In this document: positions 1 to 9,435 of the stretch, piece by piece
Position numbering within the stretch: the first letter of the stretch is position 1
How the letters are laid out: every line of letters begins with the position of its first letter
NCBI RefSeq assembly: GCF_000327285.1
Contig: NZ_HE998570.1
Location: 161,732 to 225,731, forward strand
DNA: 64,000 nt
Reading direction: 5' to 3'
Source of the DNA: Holdemania massiliensis AP2
GTDB taxonomy: Bacteria; Bacillota_I; Bacilli_A; Erysipelotrichales; Erysipelotrichaceae
Position numbers and translations under genes: made by a program
The notes under the pieces: generated by a model
Seen by the model: only the letters and a program-made list of their open reading frames with translations
The model's database searches: none
What the model was told of the DNA's origin: nothing

Positions 1-144
1 AAGCACTTTTGAATCCCTATCTATGATATACTAAAGTCAGTCAAAAATATTTAAATGAGTATACGCGCGTTTGATCCGTATTTAAAAGACGGGCACGATT
101 GCAACTTAAATTCAGTACAGGAAAAGCGTGATTAAAAAGGGGGA

Positions 145-906
145 ATGATGATGAAGAAAGGGAAGAAAATCAAAGTGCTGCTTCTGATCTTTGTCCTGTT
201 GATCCCTGTTTTAATGAAAGCGGCAGAGCGGCGGATACTCTGGAACACCCGTTCTTTCAGCGCGTATATCAGCAATTATTATCAAACGTCGATTGTCGTT
301 GAAAAGTTTAAAGTCCGACATTTCTTTGAACGTTATACGGATGTTGAATATGTTGCCTATACATCTCAATATCCTGAAAATAAGTGGATCGATTCCATGC
401 AGATCGACTGGCAGGATAAGAGTCTATATCAACCAAGAGAGTATTTAAAGGATCATTTGCTGAATCCGGCAGCTTGTGTCCAGCAGGCTGAATCATTGAC
501 CGTAAAAGTTCGGCCGGAAATTCAGAGCATATTTAGTGATTATGCGCTCAAGCTGTATGTCCAGCCGATTTATTGTGATCACTTCGAGGACCTGTTCCAG
601 GATACAAAATTTGAGTGCTGTATGAAAATTTATATAGCCTTAGAAAATGCTCATTTTTTCTCTGATGAATCCTTTGCTTCTGAAATGAAGCAATTTAAGG
701 AATGGATCGAATGGGGGAAGGAAACGAACAATCGCCAGAAAATCATAGTGGACTATGTAATCTATAGTGTGGACGATCTGGACAGGATACAGAACGATTA
801 TTTCCTGATGCTGAAAACGTATGAGAATACTGCTTATAAAGCGTTTTATGATAAAGCGGATTTGGGTTTTATTGATTTTGAAGTGAGCCGTGTATTGAAG
901 CCGTAA
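145..906 (+). CDS. membrane-anchored or secreted protein of unknown function
   Basis: I do not recognise a family. The protein is about 250 residues with a basic start (several Lys) followed by a hydrophobic stretch at about residues 9-27 and no later membrane segment, so it is probably anchored by its N-terminus or secreted, with the bulk outside the cell. The remainder is polar and rich in aromatic residues (Tyr, Phe), without repeats or Cys pairs. Three ATG codons lie in a row at 145, 148 and 151 behind an A-G-rich ribosome binding site (about 134-143); the third gives the best spacing. It stands alone, with an extended -10-like sequence at 24-32 far upstream and the amylase gene downstream. 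Function unknown. Confidence 0.65.
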   Translation: MMMKKGKKIKVLLLIFVLLIPVLMKAAERRILWNTRSFSAYISNYYQTSIVVEKFKVRHFFERYTDVEYVAYTSQYPENKWIDSMQIDWQDKSLYQPREYLKDHLLNPAACVQQAESLTVKVRPEIQSIFSDYALKLYVQPIYCDHFEDLFQDTKFECCMKIYIALENAHFFSDESFASEMKQFKEWIEWGKETNNRQKIIVDYVIYSVDDLDRIQNDYFLMLKTYENTAYKAFYDKADLGFIDFEVSRVLKP

Positions 907-1080
907 AAAGAAAAAAAGCGAAATTGAGGCAATACACGTCCCCCCCTTTCTGATCCCTCGTTTCAGCAATCGCAAGTAAAAAAAGAAACGCTAAAGGCTT
1001 TCTTACGATTCTATGAACTGTGAATCTGCCGCAGTGATTTATGATAAAGTAAGCTTATTCTACGAAAGAAGGCGGACGGA

Positions 1081-2550
1081 TTGAAAAATAAAACACTGCT
1101 GCAGGCGTTTGAGTGGTATCTGCCGGAGGATCAGCAGCATTGGAAGCGTTGTGCGGCGATGGCGAAAAGCTGGGCGGAACTGGGCTTTACCGGGGTCTGG
1201 CTGCCGCCGGCTTATAAAGGAACCGGTGGGAAAAGTGATGTCGGTTATGGCGTGTATGATACCTATGATCTGGGAGAATTTGATCAGAAAGGGACCATCG
1301 CTACGAAATATGGAACAAAGACAGAATATCTGGAAGCCGTGGCAGCTCTGCATCAGGCGAAAATGGAAGTCTATACCGATATTGTGCTCAATCATCGAAT
1401 GGGAGCGGACAGTCAGGAGGAAGTGCTGGCAGTACAGGATGCGGTGGAGAACCGGACGCAGACGATTGCTGACCCGCGTCCGATTCAAGCCTGGACAAAG
1501 TTTACGTTTCCAGGCCGTAAAGGGAAATATTCCGACTTCACCTGGAACTGGAGTCATTTTGACGGAACCGATTGGGACAGCGATTGGAAATACAGCGGGA
1601 TTTTCCGTTTTGTCGGAAAACAATGGGATCAGGAAACGGATGGTGAAAACGGCAATTACGACTACCTGATGGGTGCTGATCTGGATCTATCCAATCCAGA
1701 GGTGATTGCCGAACTGGATCGCTGGGGACGTTGGTATTATGATACGGTCAAGATGGATGGCTTTCGTTTGGATGCCGTGAAGCACATGGATTTTACATTC
1801 TATACACATTGGCTTGAGGAGCTGCGCCGTTACAGCGGCCGTTCGTTAATGGCGGTGGGCGAATACTGGAGCTGGGAGCTGGATAAGCTGCGGCACTATC
1901 TTGATGTCTGTGGACATTGCATGCAGTTGTTCGATGTTCCTTTGCACTATCAGTTTGTTCGGGCAGCGACCAGCAATGCTCAGTTCGATATGCGGGAAAT
2001 TCTGAATTCGACGCTGGTTCAGTCCGAGCCGGAGTCCGCGGTTACATTTGTGGATAATCATGACACCCAGCCTTCCCAAGCACTGGCCTCCTGGGTTCCG
2101 CCCTGGTTTAAGCCGTTGGCGTATGCGCTGATTTTGTTTCGCAAGGAAGGGGTCCCCTGCGTTTTCTATGGCGATTTAGTTGGAATTCCGCATGATCGCA
2201 TTGCCCCGGTGATGGGCTTAAAGCGCATGATCCAGGCCCGTAAAGATTATGCCTATGGGCAGCAGCGGGATTATTTTGATGATCCCAACATCATTGGCTG
2301 GACCCTTTCTGGGGAAGCGGATCATCCCCATTCTGGCATGGCCGTAATCATGAGTGATGCCCCCGGCGGGACAAAGTGGATGGAAGTCGGAAAGGCGCTG
2401 GCCGGCAGTACCCTGCGGGACATGTTGATGAATCAGACGGATACCGTTGTACTGGATGAAAATGGCGGCGGTTGTTTTCCGGTCGGCGGCGGCAGCGTGA
2501 GCGTATGGGTGCTGGACGAAGCTTACGACGCCCTGACGCTGAAATTATAA
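1081..2550 (+). CDS. cytoplasmic alpha-amylase, GH13 family
   Basis: Hydrolyses alpha-1,4 glucans or maltodextrins. The four conserved GH13 regions are visible: DIVLNH at about 100-105, GFRLDAVKH with the nucleophile D231, the acid/base Glu in GEYW (E261), and FVDNHD with D328. N-terminal LLQAFEWYLP and overall length (489 aa) match the GH13_5 group of intracellular and liquefying bacterial alpha-amylases. There is no signal peptide, so it should act in the cytoplasm on imported or stored glucan. The start is TTG at 1081 behind AAGGCGGA; no ATG gives a full N-terminal barrel strand. It appears to be transcribed alone; no glycogen or maltose transport genes are adjacent. Confidence 0.93.
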   Translation: MKNKTLLQAFEWYLPEDQQHWKRCAAMAKSWAELGFTGVWLPPAYKGTGGKSDVGYGVYDTYDLGEFDQKGTIATKYGTKTEYLEAVAALHQAKMEVYTDIVLNHRMGADSQEEVLAVQDAVENRTQTIADPRPIQAWTKFTFPGRKGKYSDFTWNWSHFDGTDWDSDWKYSGIFRFVGKQWDQETDGENGNYDYLMGADLDLSNPEVIAELDRWGRWYYDTVKMDGFRLDAVKHMDFTFYTHWLEELRRYSGRSLMAVGEYWSWELDKLRHYLDVCGHCMQLFDVPLHYQFVRAATSNAQFDMREILNSTLVQSEPESAVTFVDNHDTQPSQALASWVPPWFKPLAYALILFRKEGVPCVFYGDLVGIPHDRIAPVMGLKRMIQARKDYAYGQQRDYFDDPNIIGWTLSGEADHPHSGMAVIMSDAPGGTKWMEVGKALAGSTLRDMLMNQTDTVVLDENGGGCFPVGGGSVSVWVLDEAYDALTLKL

Positions 2551-2692
2551 ACAACGAAGAAGCAAAAAGGTTTGGATATAAAATCAGAATTCAGGATCAG
2601 AAGCTGAGAAATCCGCTTGGTGAAAACGGGCGGTCATGATATTCTAAAAACAGAAGGACGCCTGGATCAGCCGGGCGCAGGAGGAAGTCTGA

Positions 2693-3766
2693 ATGAATCA
2701 AGCAGAAGCTGCACGCGAAGCCATGGCCGAATGGCTGGCCGATGAACACGAGCTGGGAAAGCTGCCCGCACAGATCGAGCTGACCGATGAATTTGATCTG
2801 CACGATCTTCACTATTACGTTTTCCGTTATCAGCCAGAGTCCGCAAATACCGATTGGCTGCTGGGCGTTGCGGGTGGTTATGAAAAGGACGAGTTGGAAC
2901 ATTGCGGACATGTATTCAGTGAAATGGAAGTCTATAACCCGGAAACAGCAGTGGATCAGGCAATTCAGCTGGTTGAACAGGTTCGTGCCTACTATATGAA
3001 GGAAGCAGAGGAACAGACCGAAGGCAACGGACCGTTTGCGGGTTTTGTCCTGTTAAGCGAAGCGGCCTGGGATCCGCAAAAGCTGGCGGCAGACCTGCGC
3101 AGGGATTGGCAGATTGAGGCTGCGGACTTACCGAAGGACAGCAGCGAGCCGTTGGTTTTTGAAGTGGAAGGCATGACGGCGGCGATCAGTTTGATGCCGG
3201 CTCCGATTCCAGATCAGGAAGCAGAACGCAATGCTGAAACGAATTATCTGTGGCCGCAGGCCGTGGAAATGACGAAGCAGCATCAGGCACATCTGTTAGT
3301 CGCGGTTTTAGGCCAGGAACAAACCGCCATTGAAAAGGCCTCCTTGTTTACAAAGCTGTGCGCCAGCTGCTGCCGACAGGCCGCGGCGCTGGGGGTCTAC
3401 ACATCCGGCACCGTTTTTCAGCCGGAAATGTATTTGGAAGTGGCCATGATGATGAACGATGACGAACTGCCATTATTGGATTGGATTTACTTTGGTCTGT
3501 ACCGCAGTGAAAAAGGCATGTGTGCCTATACCTATGGCATGCGGATGTTTGGAAAACTTGAAATGGAAGTGCTGGACAGTGCTGCTTCACCACAGGAGCT
3601 GCGTGATTTCCTCTATGCGATCGCTGGATATGTGCTGGATCAGGATGTAACGCTTAATGATGGCGAAACGATTGGCTTCAGCGCTGAAGAAAAACTGCCG
3701 ATCACTTGTGCTGAAGGCCGTTCCCTGGATCAGAAGATGCTGCAAATCGGCTATCAGCCGGCTTGA
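2693..3766 (+). CDS. DUF4261 domain protein
   Basis: A 357-residue soluble protein with no signal peptide or membrane segment. From about residue 113 on (GFVLLSEAAWD, then a Leu-rich helix and an acidic core) it resembles the DUF4261 family of Firmicutes, whose biochemical role is unknown. The N-terminal 110 residues form a separate acidic segment. ATG at 2693 follows a good AGGAGG site. It lies downstream of the amylase gene with a 142-base gap and no clear terminator, so co-transcription is possible. Family assignment is from memory of the sequence pattern and is moderately sure; function is not known. Confidence 0.75.
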   Translation: MNQAEAAREAMAEWLADEHELGKLPAQIELTDEFDLHDLHYYVFRYQPESANTDWLLGVAGGYEKDELEHCGHVFSEMEVYNPETAVDQAIQLVEQVRAYYMKEAEEQTEGNGPFAGFVLLSEAAWDPQKLAADLRRDWQIEAADLPKDSSEPLVFEVEGMTAAISLMPAPIPDQEAERNAETNYLWPQAVEMTKQHQAHLLVAVLGQEQTAIEKASLFTKLCASCCRQAAALGVYTSGTVFQPEMYLEVAMMMNDDELPLLDWIYFGLYRSEKGMCAYTYGMRMFGKLEMEVLDSAASPQELRDFLYAIAGYVLDQDVTLNDGETIGFSAEEKLPITCAEGRSLDQKMLQIGYQPA

Positions 3767-3986
3767 TCTGCCAGTTTTGGTTTAGATTGAAAAAAATAAT
3801 TAAAGTTCAAATAAAATAAAACGCTTATCAGTCTCGGAGAAAAACAGGAGCTCAGAGAGAGGATAAACGTTTTCTTATGCAGTAAATTTGAATAGAAAAT
3901 GAAGTTCATAAAAACTGGAAAAATGACCCGAGCATCAAGTCTTAAATAAAGCTCAGTTTCTTCATGGATGGAGAATGAAAGGGAAC

Positions 3987-4847
3987 TTATAAAAGATTCA
4001 GGTTTTCCAGCTGCTCCTGTTCATTTTCTTTTATAATGAGGTCGATACACTCGGCCACCGAAGAAACGATGGTCTTCGCTTTGGCCTGAATGTCCGGGCG
4101 GGCATGGCTCATGCAGTAGCTGTGCGGGATCATCGCAAACATTTCAAAATCATTCTCGGAATCCCCGACGACGGCAACCTCATCCAATCCAATACCGGTC
4201 AGTGCCGCGATCTTGGCAATACCGGTGCCTTTGTTAGCGCCATCCTTTAAAATGACAATCGAATAGGGACTGGTCTGAATGATTTGATACCGGCCGAAGA
4301 ACTTCCGTTTTAACATGTCCTTATAATAATCAACGCCCACTTCCTGCTGGAAGTGACAGAAACAGGCAGTGATGTGCGTGTGATGCGGATCGCGGATATA
4401 CTCGGCGATGGATTGATCTAAGACGCGGCGGCAGTCGCGGATTCGCTGCTTGGGATTGAGCTTGTATTCCATGGCCTGCTCTCCAAACGGATCCTCAAAA
4501 ATATAGTCATTTTCCTGGGTTACCACAAGAAAGCGATGCTCATAAGCACTGTCGGAAAAAACATCCAGCAGCGTGTCAATCTCATCGTGATCGAAATCAG
4601 TCTGATAAATAAACTGGCCGTTCAGGCGGATCGAAGCGCCGCAGATGCCGACCGTATCGAAAACCAAGTCAGCACCGTAATGCTGAGGCAGAAAGTTCAC
4701 GGAGCGTCCGGTGGCAATCGCGAACCGCACGCCCGATTCCTGCAGTCTGCGGATCGCCGCGCGGTTTTCCTCGCTGACGCCGCGGGTCAGTACCGGCGGG
4801 ATGTATAACAACGTGCCGTCCAGATCGGAGAATAAGATCTTGATCAC
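3987..4847 (-). CDS. HAD-superfamily Cof-type sugar/nucleotide phosphatase
   Basis: Predicted Mg-dependent phosphatase of the Cof (HAD IIB) family acting on sugar phosphates, FMN or similar metabolites. The catalytic DxD is in FSDLDGTLL (D8 and D10 from the GTG start), the cap domain occupies roughly residues 85-190, and motif IV is VVGDSENDFEMF near the C-terminus. The start chosen is GTG at 4847, seven bases after AGAGGTGAT; an upstream GTG lies inside that ribosome binding site and is not credible. It is a clear paralogue of the HAD gene at 60783-61598: both begin with G-[VI]-S-[ED]-E/D-N-R after motif I and end with SYCM-x-HA. Substrate unknown. Confidence 0.9.
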   Translation of the reverse strand: MIKILFSDLDGTLLYIPPVLTRGVSEENRAAIRRLQESGVRFAIATGRSVNFLPQHYGADLVFDTVGICGASIRLNGQFIYQTDFDHDEIDTLLDVFSDSAYEHRFLVVTQENDYIFEDPFGEQAMEYKLNPKQRIRDCRRVLDQSIAEYIRDPHHTHITACFCHFQQEVGVDYYKDMLKRKFFGRYQIIQTSPYSIVILKDGANKGTGIAKIAALTGIGLDEVAVVGDSENDFEMFAMIPHSYCMSHARPDIQAKAKTIVSSVAECIDLIIKENEQEQLENLNLL

Positions 4848-4938
4848 AAATATCACCTCTTATTCTATTATATCAGGAATTGATCTGATTTCTTTTCCGC
4901 TTTGTTAAATATGCCGAAAAAAGAAGGAAAAGAGCGAA

Positions 4939-5484
4939 TTATTGATCCAAAACGCAGCGCGCATATTTGGAACGTTTGTTTTCCTGATAGGTCAGTCCGG
5001 CCTGTTCAAGCAGATTGAGGAAAAAAGCTTTGCCGACCTGCGGATCCCCGGTGACTTCAAATTCGATTTCATAATCGCTGCGGCCGTTGATCAGGCTGTG
5101 ATCCATACATAATTCACCGCAGGGATAAATCCGCAGATGCCGATGCGTGGTCATGGCACCGCAGACATGCACCGGCAGGGTAAGCCCCAGCGATTGAAAC
5201 AAAGTACGGATTTCGGGATGCTGAAAGGCTTCCGGGCTGTTTTCCGGCAGCTCCATTTCAATTTCCCGCACGCCCTCAGCCTGAGGAATCTTCATCGTAA
5301 AAACATGCTTGCCCTGAACGTCGCGGATGCGCATGGCAATCCGCTTCAAGGTGGAGCTGGGCGTGCAGTCATAATACACATTGGTCTGGATCAGGACGCG
5401 GTCTACGCCCACCTGATCCCGCAGCTGATTGAACTCCTGCTCGCTGACCAACATTTTATATTCAATTTCAAGATTTTCATTCAT
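4939..5484 (-). CDS. CYTH domain phosphohydrolase (triphosphate tunnel metalloenzyme)
   Basis: The N-terminal signature E-x-E-x-K (E6, E8, K10 in LEIEYKML) identifies a CYTH/triphosphate tunnel metalloenzyme, a family that hydrolyses inorganic triphosphate, thiamine triphosphate or related compounds, or makes cAMP. The length (181 aa) and alternating charged strands fit the eight-stranded tunnel. Firmicute members of this type (YjbK-like) are often linked to (p)ppGpp or stress genes; no such neighbour is present here. ATG at 5484 is preferred, with AGAGGTGAAC upstream; the in-frame GTG at 5496 sits inside the binding site. It runs in the same direction as the Cof phosphatase 91 bases downstream. 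Confidence 0.9.
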   Translation of the reverse strand: MNENLEIEYKMLVSEQEFNQLRDQVGVDRVLIQTNVYYDCTPSSTLKRIAMRIRDVQGKHVFTMKIPQAEGVREIEMELPENSPEAFQHPEIRTLFQSLGLTLPVHVCGAMTTHRHLRIYPCGELCMDHSLINGRSDYEIEFEVTGDPQVGKAFFLNLLEQAGLTYQENKRSKYARCVLDQ

Positions 5485-5579
5485 TGGAAAGTTCACCTCT
5501 TCCCTGTATGATATAATAAGGGAGCAGAAAAAGAAAGGAAAACCACCGTGATCGAATACGGGTGGTGCTAGGAAACCTC

Positions 5580-6293
5580 ATGAGTCAACGACCGGCTTTG
5601 ATCTGGGATTTTGATGGAACCCTTGCTTATCAAGAAGGAAAGTGGTCGGGTGCGATGATCGCCGCGATGGATGAGCTTGCCTGCGGTCATGGCTTAACAT
5701 TAAGCGATGTCCGGCCCTTGATGAGCAGCGGATTTCCCTGGGATCAGCCGGATCGGCTGCATCCTGAATTGTGTGATCCTCAAGCGTGGTGGGATTTTCT
5801 TGAAACGTATCTGGTACGGGTAGCGGTCGCATTGGGAGTTCAGCCTGAGCTTGCTGGAAAGATTGCGAAACGGGTGCATGCCGTGCAGGCTGACAGCCGT
5901 TCCTATCACCTGTATCCGGATACCCTGTCAACGCTTGTCAGCCTGAAAGAACAAGGATATCGAATGGTTATTCTGTCCAATCATGTTCCGGAGCTGCCGC
6001 AGATTGTGCAGGATCTGGGATTGACGGAGCTGTTTGCGGCTGTTCTGGGATCGGCGCAGACGGCTGTGGAAAAACCGCATCCGCAGGCTTTTGCGCTGGC
6101 CAGGGAAGCCTTGGGAAACCCGGCATCCGCTGTGATGATCGGCGATAATCCGAGAGCGGATGGCTGGGGTGCTTATCAAGTGGGGATTCAGCCGCTGATC
6201 GTGCATGGTTCTTCCGCGACACCGTTTTGGCAATGCGATCAGCTGAGTGAAATTGAAGCCTTGCTGAACTGTAAAGTTTCAAATACGGAATAA
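5580..6293 (+). CDS. HAD-family phosphatase (phosphoglycolate phosphatase-like)
   Basis: A 237-residue HAD hydrolase with the nucleophile motif LIWDFDGTL (D10, D12), an alpha-helical cap in the first third, motif II in VILSNH, the conserved Lys in VEKPHPQAF and the acidic motif in MIGDNPRADGWGA. This arrangement is typical of HAD I phosphatases such as Gph or PpaX; the substrate cannot be told from sequence. The start is ATG at 5580 with AGGA six bases upstream; a GTG 18 bases earlier lacks a binding site. It is divergent from the CYTH gene and is followed by NAD kinase after 149 bases. Confidence 0.88.
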   Translation: MSQRPALIWDFDGTLAYQEGKWSGAMIAAMDELACGHGLTLSDVRPLMSSGFPWDQPDRLHPELCDPQAWWDFLETYLVRVAVALGVQPELAGKIAKRVHAVQADSRSYHLYPDTLSTLVSLKEQGYRMVILSNHVPELPQIVQDLGLTELFAAVLGSAQTAVEKPHPQAFALAREALGNPASAVMIGDNPRADGWGAYQVGIQPLIVHGSSATPFWQCDQLSEIEALLNCKVSNTE

Positions 6294-6442
6294 GAAGAAA
6301 GCGGTTGTTTTTGTGAAGTCCTCATAGAGAAACATTTGGGGAGAAAGACGACCTGAAAAGCAAACCACAGCCAGGGCTGAGCTTAGACCGACTGAGTTTA
6401 CTGTCTGAAAAAAAAGAAACAGCGAAGAAAGCGAGAGAGAAT

Positions 6443-7228
6443 ATGAAGCAAACATTTGCGGTCGTTCATCGGCCGGATGAAACCTCCCGGCAGCTCAAAA
6501 ACGAGCTGGCTGCGAAGCTGAGCGAAAAAGGCTGGGCAGAAGATGAAAAACAGCCGGATCTGGTTTTTGCGATCGGTGGGGACGGAACCTTTTTGTATGC
6601 CGTTCACGAATATCTGGATCAGCTGGAAAGCGTCAAATTTGTCGGGATTCACAGCGGAACCCTCGGGTTTTTCTGTGATTACCGCTGTGACGAAATGGAT
6701 CTGTGCGTTCAGGATGTTACGCATCGAAGTCCGCAATGTGAATCTGCTCGGCTGCTTCAGGTGACGGTTCGCGGTGAGAATCAGGAAAAAACGGTCTACG
6801 CCTTAAATGAAATGCGGATTGAAAACGTAACGAAAACGCAGTTAATGGACATTGACATCAACGGTTCGTTTTTTGAAACCTTCCGCGGAACGGGTCTGTG
6901 TTTGTGTACGCAGATCGGCTCTACCGCGTATAATCGTTCGTTAGGCGGCGCTGTGATCGAAAGTGGTCTTCCGCTTTTGCAGCTCAGTGAAATTACCGGG
7001 ATTCATCATCGGGCTTACCGGTCCCTGGCTTCGCCGCTGATCCTGCGGCCGGAGTCGGTGATTCGGCTGCGTTCTGCCAGCTTTGAAGGGGCCTTTCTCT
7101 GTTATGATCATCTGTGCTTTAATTTAAATGCGGAAACGGAAATTGAAGTGCTGCAAAGTCAGAAACAGGTTCAGATTGCACGCTATCGAGATTTGGCCTA
7201 TCTGCAGCGGCTGAGAATTTTGTTTTAA
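6443..7228 (+). CDS. nadK: NAD kinase
   Basis: Phosphorylates NAD to NADP in the cytoplasm. The NADK signature GGDGTF is at residues 45-50; the NE motif (YALNEMRIE) and the GSTAYNRSLGG loop are both present, and 261 residues is the usual length for the short Firmicute enzyme. One detail is unusual: just before the GSTAY loop the sequence reads FRGTGLCLC, where many homologues I recall have FRGDG. ATG at 6443 follows GAGAGAGAAT. It is essential in most bacteria; the gene stands between a HAD phosphatase and the sulfatase operon and has no visible terminator, though two imperfect hairpins lie downstream. Confidence 0.95.
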   Translation: MKQTFAVVHRPDETSRQLKNELAAKLSEKGWAEDEKQPDLVFAIGGDGTFLYAVHEYLDQLESVKFVGIHSGTLGFFCDYRCDEMDLCVQDVTHRSPQCESARLLQVTVRGENQEKTVYALNEMRIENVTKTQLMDIDINGSFFETFRGTGLCLCTQIGSTAYNRSLGGAVIESGLPLLQLSEITGIHHRAYRSLASPLILRPESVIRLRSASFEGAFLCYDHLCFNLNAETEIEVLQSQKQVQIARYRDLAYLQRLRILF

Positions 7229-7279
7229 TCTGAAAAATTAAGCTGGGATCGATGCGATCAAGCGTTCAATAAGAATTAG

Positions 7280-7369
7280 GATTCTTTCCCCTCGATCGGT
7301 GGGAAGAGGAATCACGAAAAACAACAGGAAGGGCAGTGGCGGGCAACGAGATATTGCTAACCCCCACTG
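7280..7369. other. two adjacent imperfect inverted repeats
   Basis: The first pairs GATTC-TTCCC (7280-7290) with GGGAA-GAATC (7301-7313) with small bulges. The second pairs CAGTGG, GGG and CAA (7334-7346) with TTG, CCC and CCACTG (7354-7369), a twelve-pair stem with two bulges. Neither is followed by a T run, so they are not typical terminators. They fill the gap between nadK and the sulfatase gene. They could be structured leader RNA or the remains of a REP-like or IS200/IS605-end hairpin. Confidence 0.5.
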
Positions 7370-7451
7370 ACATGAAGTCAATCAACGTGTCGAAAGACGG
7401 AGCGTACTCTGTTCAATGATTGAGCGTGAGTGGAAACAAGGAGGAAAAGTG

Positions 7452-8858
7452 ATGCAGCCCAATGTAATTATGATTTTAATCGACGACCTGGGATGGATGG
7501 ACTTAAGCTGCCAGGGCAGTTCCTTTTACGAAACGCCGAATATCGACAAGCTGTGTGCGGAAGGGATGGCTTTTGATCAGGCTTATGCGGCCTGTCCGGT
7601 TTGTTCTCCCAGCCGCGCCAGTATCTTAACTGGAAAATATCCGGCACGCTTAAAAGTAACCGATTGGATTGATCATGAAAACTATCATCCATGCCGGGGC
7701 AAGCTGATTGACGCCCCCTATGTGAAAGAGCTGCCGCTCAGTGAATTCTCGCTGGCCAAGGCATTTCAGGAAGCGGGTTATCAAACCTGGCATGTGGGAA
7801 AATGGCACCTAGGGAAAGCCGCCACTTATCCGCAGTTCCATGGCTTTGATGTCAACCTCGGCGGAAGCTGGTGGGGACATCCGAAGAAAGGCTATTTCAG
7901 TCCGTACCACATGGAAAATCTCAGTGATGGTCCGGAAGGGGAATATCTGACGGATCGGATCAGCTCCGAGGCAATTTCGCTGATTCAGCAGCGGGATCGG
8001 CAGCGTCCGTTTTTCCTGAATCTCTGGCATTATGCGGTCCATACGCCGCTGCAGGCCAAAGCCGAGGATATTGCCTATTTTGAAGCGAAGGCAAAGCGCA
8101 TGGGTCTGGATCAGCAGGAGCCGTTTGAAATTGGGGAAGCCTTTCCGATCATGCAGAAAAAGAACCAGCGTGTTACCCGCCGGATCATCCAATCCGATCC
8201 GGTTTATGCAGCGATGATCAAGTCCTTGGATGATGGAGTAGGCCGCCTGATGGAAACACTGAAAGCGGAGGCGCTGGATGAAAATACGATCGTGATCTTT
8301 ACGTCCGACAATGGCGGTCTGGCCACGGCAGAACATTCCCCAACCTGTAATTTTCCACTATCCGAAGGCAAGGGTTGGATGTTTGAAGGCGCGGTGCGGG
8401 AACCTTTATTCTTCCGCTGGCCGGGGAAAATCGCGGCGGGCAGCGTAAGTCATGCGTTAGCGACGAGTCCGGATTTTTACCCGACCTTGCTGGAGCTGTG
8501 CGGTCTGCCGCTGCGCCCTGAGCAGCATAAAGACGGCATGAGTCTGGCACCGGTGCTGCTTCATCCAGAAACGAAATTGGACCGCGGGCCGATTTTCTGG
8601 CATTATCCGCACTATGGCAATCAGGGCGGAACGCCGGGATCTTCGCTGCGCTGCGGAAAATGGAAATATATTGAATTTTATGAAGATCAAAGCGTGTGGC
8701 TGTTTGATCTGGAACAGGACATTTCGGAAGTTCATAATGCAGCGGCGGAACATCCCGATTTAGTGAGTCAGTTCCACATCCTGCTGCATAACTGGCTGGA
8801 CGAAGTGGATGCAGAATATCCAAAGGAGAATTCAAATGCAGAACAAGACATGGCGTGA
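7452..8858 (+). CDS. cytoplasmic type I sulfatase (Cys-type)
   Basis: Hydrolyses sulfate esters. The maturation site C-x-P-S-R is present as CSPSR (C51), where Cys is converted to formylglycine by an anaerobic sulfatase-maturing enzyme that must be encoded elsewhere. N-terminal metal ligands lie in ILIDDLGW (D11, D12) and further metal/sulfate residues in HVGKWHLG and FTSDNGG. The protein has no signal peptide, so the substrate must be internal, for example an imported sulfated sugar. I chose ATG at 7452 because AGGAGG lies seven bases upstream; an ATG at 7416 has no binding site. The 3' end overlaps the Nudix gene by 23 bases, indicating an operon with Nudix and MsrA. Confidence 0.92.
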   Translation: MQPNVIMILIDDLGWMDLSCQGSSFYETPNIDKLCAEGMAFDQAYAACPVCSPSRASILTGKYPARLKVTDWIDHENYHPCRGKLIDAPYVKELPLSEFSLAKAFQEAGYQTWHVGKWHLGKAATYPQFHGFDVNLGGSWWGHPKKGYFSPYHMENLSDGPEGEYLTDRISSEAISLIQQRDRQRPFFLNLWHYAVHTPLQAKAEDIAYFEAKAKRMGLDQQEPFEIGEAFPIMQKKNQRVTRRIIQSDPVYAAMIKSLDDGVGRLMETLKAEALDENTIVIFTSDNGGLATAEHSPTCNFPLSEGKGWMFEGAVREPLFFRWPGKIAAGSVSHALATSPDFYPTLLELCGLPLRPEQHKDGMSLAPVLLHPETKLDRGPIFWHYPHYGNQGGTPGSSLRCGKWKYIEFYEDQSVWLFDLEQDISEVHNAAAEHPDLVSQFHILLHNWLDEVDAEYPKENSNAEQDMA

Positions 8859-9435
8859 TGCGATCCGCAGTTATATCCCGTTCAATGAGCAGGAAAAAAC
8901 CGACAAGGAACAGTTTTTGAACTATCTTGACATGGATAACGTTTTGACCCGGGAAAATGAGGAAGCGCATGTTTCTTCCTCGGCCTGGGTGATGAACGAA
9001 GCGATGGATCAGGTTTTAATGGCGTATCATAACATTTATCAGTCGTATTCCTGGCTGGGCGGACATGCCGACGGGGAATCGGATCTGTTTGCGGTGGCGC
9101 TGCGGGAGGCCAAGGAAGAAAGCGGGATCACGGAGCTGACGCCGTTTTCTCGGGAAATCCTGGCGCTGGATGTCCTGCCGGTACCCGCGCACACGAAACA
9201 TGGCAAGCCGGTCAAGGCGCATGATCATCTCAACGTGACCTATCTGTTTATTGCGCCGACGGATCAGAAACTGACCGTCAAAGCGGATGAAAACAGCGCT
9301 GTGGCCTGGATTCCAGTCGAGGATCTGCCGCAGGTGGTCAGTGAAGCACTGATGCTGCCGGTTTATGCCAAGCTCATCCGCCGGGCACGGCAGTGGAAAG
9401 TGGAAAAAGAACAGGGAAAGGAAGCGGAAGAATGA
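8836..9435 (+). CDS. Nudix hydrolase
   Basis: A 199-residue Nudix enzyme: the Nudix box spans about residues 75-98, opening with GGHADGE and closing with REAKEESGI, which supplies the metal-binding glutamates. Such proteins hydrolyse nucleoside diphosphates linked to another group; the N-terminal 50 residues, with a predicted helix, resemble the larger Nudix proteins of Firmicutes without a firm substrate. ATG at 8836 follows AAGGAG and lies inside the end of the sulfatase gene, in another frame. Its stop codon overlaps the ATG of msrA (ATGA), so translation is probably coupled. Confidence 0.9.
   Translation: MQNKTWRDAIRSYIPFNEQEKTDKEQFLNYLDMDNVLTRENEEAHVSSSAWVMNEAMDQVLMAYHNIYQSYSWLGGHADGESDLFAVALREAKEESGITELTPFSREILALDVLPVPAHTKHGKPVKAHDHLNVTYLFIAPTDQKLTVKADENSAVAWIPVEDLPQVVSEALMLPVYAKLIRRARQWKVEKEQGKEAEE

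Noticed and set aside
3767-3986. Possible small gene or riboswitch in the gap after the DUF4261 gene, with an imperfect inverted repeat CGCTTATC/GATAAACG.
   Set aside because: The arms are short with mismatches, no binding site plus frame is present, and no known riboswitch core is recognisable.
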